A DNA stretch of 64,000 bases, taken from NCBI GenBank assembly GCA_900318115.1, contig ONJJ01000007.1:62001-126000 (forward strand). Reading direction: 5' to 3'. This document shows positions 28,401 through 33,639 of this stretch, one piece after another. The notes under the pieces were generated by a model. The model worked only from the letters and a program-made list of their open reading frames with translations, was not told where the DNA came from and made no database searches. The translations under genes and the position numbers were made by a program. Each line of letters starts with the position of its first letter. The first letter of the stretch is position 1. Source of the stretch: an uncultured Prevotellaceae bacterium. GTDB taxonomy: Bacteria > Bacteroidota > Bacteroidia > Bacteroidales > Bacteroidaceae.

Positions 28401-28405
28401 ATCAT
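22481..28405 (-). CDS. 1974-aa TANFOR-like giant secreted protein
   Basis: The N-terminus is unusual. After the ATG at 28405 come 36 residues of His-x-x triplets encoded by a 9-bp array, then a hydrophobic stretch (LFYFLILLFFNFLTSSLLAQ) encoded by an 8-bp array, which should act as the signal peptide. Residues 60-230 ('PTQPILPPQVMLYITEPANY', 'FNISLTNTGKDDANVYLVMQ') resemble, from memory, the TANFOR domain of large Bacteroidetes surface proteins. An Asp/Glu-rich segment lies near 355-388. A very long beta-rich region follows, with a Gly-rich part near 1690-1800 ('GQLYAYLAAQLGIHVHIGSL'). The protein ends abruptly ('NKYGGGRIS'). The 2490-aa LRR frame follows after 41 bases, so the two probably derive from one protein of about 4480 residues. 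Confidence 0.8.
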   Translation of the reverse strand: MIAHISHISHIAHESQRTHIAHVTHETHKAHETHKAHSNLFYFLILLFFNFLTSSLLAQDITVTVTPTQPILPPQVMLYITEPANYFNISLTNTGKDDANVYLVMQVEQVTPSSGLSLSTPARRQPKLPIVVPAGSTHILAPAEVRSLFNHIPLNEIQAPDNLFDNYANGSFGLLPEGQYQLHFTAYQWNLALADPVVASSPSGGIANFTVCYNAQAPEFLTPMAATSGLLAVADLNPMTPQFTWKAPVVACNPTLLQYTYSLRIVELLPGQAPDNSMDNNPVVYQASNLSTPMCMIPQTVIKLMTEGKTYAAQVTATSANVNRTMLNYVSIANNGKSTYKLFRLNSAVAPVVPDLGGGSSDSDDEDVEDEDDSTPDPEDEMELMGLLGGIRGSGEISEDSLYTYRNPKLVEPVFIESAARKVFVEEDIDVEWEPVWHLGGEGTNPGDNKFEYELRLYKGSQEADREATLKIEPIYTLRTQELKQTIEWKDIEENVAKGDYILMEVKPIVTKGESIAFTGEDNITDFGVCERLSQKYFQCSDMVQINDKTPTTKSAQDLKGKVVAMGEYLLTIDDIKGSAAEGFSGSGRVEWTPFGSKIMVCVTFDKLKINKEDIVYEGTAVTAKEPAMLSSMEVVDKLFSDWGIDNLIGDTGLPYAKQIQDKATSEVKSLAEKVNLGTYYKKLQDGKEIGKLLTTGTMDKLYMPVRFPKELLQDKFDAVDLQIVEMKFTPTYATMNILGEATMPECDVLKSKVLVFGAPRICISPNQFLPEAGHVALLGDFTLTPSADIEMTFKAPKNVLEPSDGCYISWKTVEEKTKLELLGVDIDMKIADLVKDVNGTPTDESPIMNLKASVGSWDDFLVDRVTIEDFQVKDLPGWTFKASDIVYDHTKTRNSEHMGAFPKGYNKKLAGCDKSDLLWQGLHIGKVGVGFPKSLQVGVGDDKGDKRLWVDAKEMYWDQSGVTVTIGAENLFEGKEGTLGGWGISLDEAHVQIIQSDFDNAGFSGQINIPILKTASKKDGEGDKGKAKEKERFGNVDYTCQIRSLTSVEARKKGEKARYSYVFLTENVGELDFSFFIAHAKLDDVQTYFLVEAFDEEKADKIKTQVELCMGGEIGIGLVDDANDWIKKKTKNLPLELKIPDVHFTKMRLSNVKRSEWISVDEKAKEKRSAREQKEEQIRNKALTVLMESDEINIGTADEPFYFDLGEWSLASEKKHLGPFSFSLDKFSPGFSDGRVTLQLGGSLGLLEDKIDVSASVVIAAKLNTKGDLKDWSIEYDTVEFKKLSLDMDFTAIHLKGSLEATDKPNKGYKGTLDIGITGFFNLDCEGGYFEHKKDEKNDDDESYSWGYFMANLESAALRFDPVVIDRISGGFFFNCRPTKGKGGSGDEPKKSKNKFNGDPTPKKGCIGIAFGLGLSSSAGKETLSADLDMLVVFDTKNNCFSTFMLDGTLEAVGGMVKANCSLMYENEKDMSGNTKNRYLCLNVTVEAGADTKALVEKVTKANAALEALKGKFTEFQEELDPQQLFERAVSPKSDMSALSGNEVDAEETKAREPSDEEKKELGITACKTEINLEFKVTWAKDGQKYSTPKWHLYLGEPAKDKRCRFTFLKYDGVIVNVDIGADAYLCLGNELPDGGALPAIPSTITEFLSGHKADKADMGADLGKAERSRKAAAKKLLDPNSCEGGIMVGASAWGHIGIDLGLFYGSLDAIAGFDAALVNYGNNAFCVNSGSHMGYNGWYAMGQLYAYLAAQLGIHVHIGSLINEKVSIFDAGIGGVLEIGLPNPTWVEGSARIKISLLGGLCKINKKFDFSAGDHCVPFKGNALDGFEMFQGVSHGSDSIAQALIDPTFAISLNEAKNMTFTTQSSIGSHYRLVDPSWESELADKDEVKKEDLEKSYALNASRTYVFDINKDKNLNGMKMGVRLFDLGEGSTKWMEKFNDVGLLSGWTENDLKKLLNGEVVIVNKYGGGRIS
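28250..28281 (-). repeat. 8-bp array inside the signal-peptide code
   Basis: Read on the minus strand: ATTTCTTA, ATTCTTTT, ATTTTTTA, ATTTCCTC. The octamers resemble the array at 28429-28460 in the next spacer. They encode the hydrophobic core of the 1974-aa protein's signal peptide. Confidence 0.65.
28289..28396 (-). repeat. 9-bp tandem array, twelve units (CATNNNNCC), coding for His-x-x
   Basis: On the minus strand the units are CATATCTCC, CATATCAGC, CATATCGCC, CATGAGTCC and so on to CATAGCAAC, in strict 9-base register. It is in frame with the 1974-aa protein, so copy-number change would add or remove His-x-x triplets without frameshift. Confidence 0.85.
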
Positions 28406-28428
28406 GACCTTATATATTGTGTTTTTTG

Positions 28429-28460
28429 ATTCTTATATTCTTTAATTCTTATATTCTTTG
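28429..28460. repeat. 8-bp tandem array ATTCTTWN, four units
   Basis: ATTCTTAT, ATTCTTTA, ATTCTTAT, ATTCTTTG in register, in the 68-base spacer between the beta-barrel gene and the 1974-aa gene. Confidence 0.75.
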
Positions 28461-28473
28461 ATTCCTCTGGCGG

Positions 28474-30285
28474 CTATTCCGAGAAACCTTCGGAGATCTC
28501 TACGAGGCGCTCCATCCACTTCTTCTTGAACACTTTGCGTTCCTCCTTGTTCTTGATGGCGAAGAGGCTGAAGGTGTAGGCGTAGTTGAGGCTGACGGTG
28601 ATGTCGGTGCGGTCGAGGCTGCTGCGCAGCTTGGTGGGGTTGACGTCGCCGTATTTGTAGAATGATGCCGAGGCGGAGAAGACGTGGTACTGCTTCAGGG
28701 TGTAGCTGGCACTGATGTCGCCGCCGATATTGAGGCTCTTGCTCTGTCGCTCGACCTCGTTGTAAACCAGCGAGATGGAGCCCGAGATGTTGAGTGGGTT
28801 TTCTTCGAAGAAGGTGTGGCCTGTGGTGAAGGTGCCGATGCGGCTGATGTACTTCGTCTTGTAGCCACGTGAGGTCTGGTCACTGAGGGTGATGCCGAAG
28901 TCCGTGGCCCAGGGCTTGACGCTCAGCGTGTAGTTGGCACCGATGGCGGTGGTCTTGACGTCGCTCTCTCCGATGGCGAACTTGTTGAGGTCCTTGTTGC
29001 CCGTGTAGTTGAAGGAGAGGGATGCGGAGTGACCCAGCGTCTCGGTGTCGGCCATGTAGGAGGGGGTGAAGGTGAAGCTGGAGGTGCGGCGATGTACGCG
29101 GGTGCTGTCGTTGACGCGCACCGTGCCGTCGCCCTGCACTTGGGTGTAGCCGTTGTAGCCGGCGCTGACGCTGAAGTGGTTGCCTATGCGGGTGCTGGCG
29201 CTGGCGGAGTAGATGAAACCGCGGGTGGTGAACATCTGGCGGTTGGTGAGGTTATCGGCCTGGCCGGAGAAGTTGCCGGCGAGGGCGATTTTGCGGAAGA
29301 GCATGGTGCTCAAGGACAGGCCAAGGCTGTGGTAGTTATTGGCCATGTAGTAGGTGCCGAGCGACGTGTAGTCGGGCTGTACCAGGCGGTAGGTGACGGA
29401 GCCGGAGATGCCGGGGAACGTCAGGTTGACATTGACGTCGCCGGCAAAGCGTGCCATGGACGAATAGCGGATGTCCATGATGGCGTTGCTGAAGCGGCTG
29501 GCCAGGGGAGTGGCGAGGGAGTCGAGCTTCGGGGCGTCGGTGTCGGTGGAGAAGAGGGAGGTGGCGATGTTGCCGGAGAAGCTGAGCCACTTGGTGGGAG
29601 CGAGGGCTCCCTTCAGGGCGATGGCGACGTTCTCCTGCGGGGAGATGTAGCGGCGCCACTGCTCGTCGAGGGACTTGGGACGGTCGTAGGCGCGCAGGAC
29701 ATAGAGGTCGATGTAGTTGCGGCCCGAGCCATAGCCGGCTTTGAAACCCCAGCCCACGCGCTTGTATTGCGGCTGGCGGGCGAAGGGGTCGGTGGGGTCG
29801 TCGTTGATGGCGCTGCGCAGGGTGCCGTAGAAGGCGCCTACGCGAAATCTCTCGGAATTGTACTCCAGTCCTATGCCATTGAACGAGGTGTTCATGACAT
29901 AGGAACTGAAGGACATGCTGCTCTGCCCGAAGTGTCCGCGCCAGTTTTTGTAGGCCGGTGTGATGTGGAAGCCTAAGTGCGGGTAGTTCCAGTCCAGCCC
30001 GTCGTTGGTGAAATAGAGGGCGAAGGGCATGGAGATACCATAGACGCTGATATTCAGGTTGGCATAGATGCTATTGCTCATGGGGGAGGCGTAGCCGTTG
30101 CCCCCAGAGCTGTAGCGGTAGGTGTTCTGTGTTCCAACGGCACCCGTGATGATGAGGGGGTCGCTCTTGGCGATGGTGGAGATGGTATTGAGCGAGAGCG
30201 ACTGCGCGACCATGCCCGAAGGCATGGTCACTGCAGCCAGTGCGAGTAGTACCATCAGTATTGTTCTATGGGGAATTCGTCTCAT
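28474..30285 (-). CDS. Outer-membrane beta-barrel of the giant surface block
   Basis: 603 residues with signal peptide (MRRIPHRTILMVLLALAAVT... to MVAQ). The mature part is a long series of alternating amphipathic strands rich in aromatic residues ('NISVYGISMPFALYFTNDG', 'HFGQSSMSFSSYVMNTSFNG', 'FRVGAFYGTLRSA', 'GWGFKAGYGSGRNYIDLYV'), typical of an outer-membrane barrel. It is not a TonB-dependent receptor, since no plug domain or TonB box is seen. The C-terminus adds a charged helix ('NKEERKVFKKKWMERLVE') instead of ending in an aromatic strand. It precedes the TANFOR-like giant gene by 68 bases, suggesting a barrel serving that protein as anchor or export partner. The family is known to me only as uncharacterised Bacteroidetes barrels. 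Confidence 0.75.
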   Translation of the reverse strand: MRRIPHRTILMVLLALAAVTMPSGMVAQSLSLNTISTIAKSDPLIITGAVGTQNTYRYSSGGNGYASPMSNSIYANLNISVYGISMPFALYFTNDGLDWNYPHLGFHITPAYKNWRGHFGQSSMSFSSYVMNTSFNGIGLEYNSERFRVGAFYGTLRSAINDDPTDPFARQPQYKRVGWGFKAGYGSGRNYIDLYVLRAYDRPKSLDEQWRRYISPQENVAIALKGALAPTKWLSFSGNIATSLFSTDTDAPKLDSLATPLASRFSNAIMDIRYSSMARFAGDVNVNLTFPGISGSVTYRLVQPDYTSLGTYYMANNYHSLGLSLSTMLFRKIALAGNFSGQADNLTNRQMFTTRGFIYSASASTRIGNHFSVSAGYNGYTQVQGDGTVRVNDSTRVHRRTSSFTFTPSYMADTETLGHSASLSFNYTGNKDLNKFAIGESDVKTTAIGANYTLSVKPWATDFGITLSDQTSRGYKTKYISRIGTFTTGHTFFEENPLNISGSISLVYNEVERQSKSLNIGGDISASYTLKQYHVFSASASFYKYGDVNPTKLRSSLDRTDITVSLNYAYTFSLFAIKNKEERKVFKKKWMERLVEISEGFSE

Positions 30286-30301
30286 ACGTCAGGATGTCGT
30301 T

Positions 30302-30323
30302 CACACGCGTGTGTACACGTGTA
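30302..30323. repeat. Two adjacent perfect palindromes
   Basis: CACACGCGTGTG at 30302-30313 and TACACGTGTA at 30314-30323 abut in the 51-base spacer between the 1030-aa gene and the barrel gene. They could be an operator or an RNA processing hairpin. Confidence 0.45.
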
Positions 30324-30336
30324 TATTAATAAGGTG

Positions 30337-33300
30337 TTACTTCACGATGACCTTGCGGGTCTTGCCATCGGCCGTGCGGCGGATGGTGATTCCGCGCTGG
30401 TTGGTGATGGCGCGGCGGCCGTTGAGGTCGAAGGCGGCGTTTGCTTCACCGGACGGCGAAGCCACTGCGGTGGCGTTGATGCCATCGACGACGCCGGCAG
30501 CGTGGAGCTTGAAGGGAGCCCGGAGCGATCCTACGCGGGTCTCGGCCTGCAGGCCTTCCTCGATGGTGTAGAAGTCGCGGGTGTAGGGGCTGTAGAGCTT
30601 GAAGCTCACGAATTCTCCTGCATCGCAGTGGACGGTGATGAATGCCTTGCCGTCTTCGATGATACCCTCGCCGCGGCACTCGTCGCCAACGAAGGCACCG
30701 ATGCTGTATTGGTCAGGATGTTCTACGCCCTCGAGGGTGCCCACGATGCTCATGTTGTTCATGAAGCGGCTGTGGTCGTACTCCCAGACCTTGTCGAAGG
30801 AATCGATACCCTTGACGCCGGCAGGAGCTGTCTCGTGGCCGGGCTGGAAATCTGTCGTCTCATTCTTGAAGTTGATGACAACGTTGGAGGAGGTAGGATT
30901 CTGGATGATGTATCCTTCTCCAGCCTTCATGACCTTGAGGTCACCTTTCCAGATTCCGGACTGAAGTTCTGCTGTTGCGGTCTTGCCCACGATGACAGCA
31001 CCTTCAAGTTCCGTCGGAACGGAGACGAGAATGTTGTTGAGCAGGCGGTCGAAGAGGAAGGGCGAACCCACCCAGTTCCATCCGGGCTTCAGGGTTACTG
31101 CCAGGGAGCCGTCGGTGGGATCGGTGGTGCCAAGGCGCTGCTCGTCGGAGGTGACGCTGCTGGCGAGGAGCGTTGCCGTGTGGGCGTTCTTCATGTTCAC
31201 CTTGTAGGCCTGTCCTTGCTGGATGCCGGCAGTAGAGGTGAGTGTTCCGTAGAGTCCCCAGTTGGGATCGTTGAACAGCAACTTGTTGCTGGTGCGGATT
31301 TCCGTGAGGTCATCGATGCCGAAGATGCTGCCGAGTTCAGCCGTAGCGATGAAACCACAGGGGTTGCTGCGCCACTGCCAACCCGTTCCCAGTTCGAGCG
31401 GCCAGCCGATTTCGAAGCCCGTGAAGGAGTAGGCTGTTGGTGAATTCGGGTCGTTGATGGGGAGGGGTGTCTCTCCGCCCGTGAGGTTGTCGGCCTGAGA
31501 CACGGTGACATTTACGAAGCAGGGGATGGTGGACGTGAAGCTGTAGATCATGGCGTCGGTAGTCTCAGAAACCGTAGTGACATCAAGTTGTGCGGCCCAG
31601 GGATTGGTGGTTGCCGAGCCGTCTTCATATTGATTAAAGATGGTGACGTAGATCTCGGCAGGATCGAAGGTCGCACCTGCGGGCTGCGGCGTCAGGGTGA
31701 TGGTGCCCGTCTGTCCGGCCACGGGGTTGGTGACGGCTACGTTGAAGCCTACGAGGGACACCAAGGTCTGGACAACGATGTCGAACTGCTTCTGTGTGGT
31801 GCTGTAGGTCAGTTCATCCGAGGAAACACCCCATGCATCGTAGTTCGGCCAACGGAGGTTGATGGTCATTGTGGCGGTACCTTCAGCCACGGCTGTGTAG
31901 GTGCCGAGGAGACCCGTATTGTCGAAGGACGGGGTGGCGGGAGCACCGGAGACATCGGTGCAGGTCACGAAGGTGCCGCTGAGGGTGGCTGTGGCCTGAG
32001 TAGCCCAAAGGGTGGGGTCGCCTCCGAGGGTGATGTTGGCCTTCACCTTGTCGGTGATGTCGGTGGGATTGCCGTCGGTCAGTGTGGCATAGATGGTGTT
32101 GTTGGGAATCGTAGCCTCTTTGACAGGTTCTTCTACAATCAGACTAATGGTGTTCTGTACGGCTGCCGTGGCAGGGGAGCCATTGGCTTCGACCTTGAGG
32201 GACGCGATGCCGGAACCCACGGCTCTGAAGGTCGTGTTGCCGACTTTCTCCACAACGCCATCTCCACTTTCAATGTTAATCTTATAGGTCTTGTCCGTAG
32301 CGTCTGCGGGGAGAATGGTAATCATCTTGGCCATACGCTCGTAGAGATGTTCATCGCCGACGTTGGCCTTGAAGCTTCCGTTGAATGCGGAGTAGTCAAT
32401 GGTGATGCTTTCCACGGGCACGTTCACCGTGACGGTGATCCATGCATCGTTGCCGCCTGCGAGGGGAACAAGTTTCTTTGTGCCGCCATTTTGTAAGACG
32501 TATGGGCGCATGCGTGTGGTTCCGCCGGCCTGAGGATAGAAGGCTTTTCGGGTATCATCCCAACGGAGGATGTCCGAATTTTCGGTCTCCCAGAGGACTT
32601 CATCCGTGGAAGTCGTGGGGTTGAGCTTATAGGCAACATCTTTCTGCATGAAAGCCATCATGGATTCCATATCATTCTTGTTGATCGTCAGCGTGGTCTG
32701 GACAAGATCAATAGCCGTGGCGTGCTGAACGATATGGAAGACAGAAGATGCCAACGTAGCACCGGGACCACCCGTGGGGAGTGACGGGGCTTTGAGGTTC
32801 AGGGTCAGAGGACCATCGTACAGCGTGAGAGCAACCAACAGGGTGTCTGTGGCATGAGCGTAGCCTTCGGGGGTGATTTCCCACGTCAGGTTCACCGGAA
32901 GTTGGGCACCTGTGGGCGTGATGGTCATGTATTCCTTGAGGTTGTACTCGATGGGCTTCTCCGGAGTCCACAGTTCTGCCTCGGTGAAATTGAGGCTGAA
33001 ACTGGTAGCGGCCGTCAGACTAAGCTGTACGGCATTTGTGGACGGAGGATTGCCGTAGGTGGCTTCATCGATGAATTTGATCGATGACGGCGAGTTCAGG
33101 ACGTATTCGTATCCTGTGCCTTGGTCATAAACCCTGAAGGTGATTGGCATGTTCAGGTCTGCCTCGGCATCGCTTCGGAGGTCAAGCATATAGAACGGGT
33201 CGCCTGACAGTGTGGGGTCGGGAGAGGCCATACCCTTGCACTCCCCGTTGACGAATGCTCCTAACACCAGATTCGGACTTGATGGGAACAAGTTCGTGGA

Positions 33301-33429
33301 AAGGCGGGCATTGACAGCTGTGGAGTAGCGGTACTCCTTAGAGCCGTCCAGCACAGGTGCCGTCCAGTCTTGCGCAAACGTGCTCGCGCCCGCGAGCAAG
33401 AATGCAAGAAGAGATAAGATTTTTTTCAT
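30337..33429 (-). CDS. 1030-aa secreted protein with repeated 'GDEC' modules and tail
   Basis: Signal peptide MKKILSLLAFLLAGASTFAQ. An N-terminal module contains 'LGAFVNGECKGMASPDP' and 'PITFRVYDQGTGYEY'; a second, near residue 900, contains 'IGAFVGDECRGEGI' and 'VSFKLYSPYTRDFYTIEE'. Both match the second module of the 299-aa lipoprotein. Between them lie Ig-like and cadherin-like segments ('NGGTKKLVPLAGGNDAWITV', 'VNVPVESITIDYS'). The C-terminus ('AFDLNGRRAITNQRGITI', ending KVIVK) is a short tail of the type seen on many Prevotella secreted proteins and may be a type IX secretion-like signal. It is first in the surface block, with a promoter box at 33483-33490, divergent from the hybrid regulator. 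Function unknown; adhesion or cell-surface scaffolding is inferred. Confidence 0.8.
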   Translation of the reverse strand: MKKILSLLAFLLAGASTFAQDWTAPVLDGSKEYRYSTAVNARLSTNLFPSSPNLVLGAFVNGECKGMASPDPTLSGDPFYMLDLRSDAEADLNMPITFRVYDQGTGYEYVLNSPSSIKFIDEATYGNPPSTNAVQLSLTAATSFSLNFTEAELWTPEKPIEYNLKEYMTITPTGAQLPVNLTWEITPEGYAHATDTLLVALTLYDGPLTLNLKAPSLPTGGPGATLASSVFHIVQHATAIDLVQTTLTINKNDMESMMAFMQKDVAYKLNPTTSTDEVLWETENSDILRWDDTRKAFYPQAGGTTRMRPYVLQNGGTKKLVPLAGGNDAWITVTVNVPVESITIDYSAFNGSFKANVGDEHLYERMAKMITILPADATDKTYKINIESGDGVVEKVGNTTFRAVGSGIASLKVEANGSPATAAVQNTISLIVEEPVKEATIPNNTIYATLTDGNPTDITDKVKANITLGGDPTLWATQATATLSGTFVTCTDVSGAPATPSFDNTGLLGTYTAVAEGTATMTINLRWPNYDAWGVSSDELTYSTTQKQFDIVVQTLVSLVGFNVAVTNPVAGQTGTITLTPQPAGATFDPAEIYVTIFNQYEDGSATTNPWAAQLDVTTVSETTDAMIYSFTSTIPCFVNVTVSQADNLTGGETPLPINDPNSPTAYSFTGFEIGWPLELGTGWQWRSNPCGFIATAELGSIFGIDDLTEIRTSNKLLFNDPNWGLYGTLTSTAGIQQGQAYKVNMKNAHTATLLASSVTSDEQRLGTTDPTDGSLAVTLKPGWNWVGSPFLFDRLLNNILVSVPTELEGAVIVGKTATAELQSGIWKGDLKVMKAGEGYIIQNPTSSNVVINFKNETTDFQPGHETAPAGVKGIDSFDKVWEYDHSRFMNNMSIVGTLEGVEHPDQYSIGAFVGDECRGEGIIEDGKAFITVHCDAGEFVSFKLYSPYTRDFYTIEEGLQAETRVGSLRAPFKLHAAGVVDGINATAVASPSGEANAAFDLNGRRAITNQRGITIRRTADGKTRKVIVK

Positions 33430-33482
33430 AAAATTAGGAGTTTTTGTTTGAAGAAAAAGATGATTTCACACTTATTTGGGGA

Positions 33483-33490
33483 CAAAGATA
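33483..33490 (-). promoter_or_regulatory. Bacteroidetes -7 box TATCTTTG for the surface block
   Basis: TAnnTTTG match on the minus strand, about 54 bases upstream of the ATG at 33429. It is the likely promoter for the 1030-aa gene and possibly the whole block to 9034. Confidence 0.6.
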
Positions 33491-33598
33491 AGAACATTTC
33501 GGGGATATTGAATTGTATTAAACGGGCAAAAAAATGTATTTTTCGCGCGTTTACGCCTTTCTGGTAAGATTTCATGTCCGTTTTTACAATTCTTTTTG

Positions 33599-33606
33599 TA
33601 CTTTTG
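33599..33606 (+). promoter_or_regulatory. Bacteroidetes -7 box TACTTTTG for the hybrid regulator
   Basis: TAnnTTTG match 34 bases upstream of the ATG at 33640, divergent from the box at 33483-33490. The 108 bases between the boxes may hold the regulator's binding site. Confidence 0.6.
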
Positions 33607-33639
33607 ACCCGTCTTCACATATAACAAATAATTAAAAAG

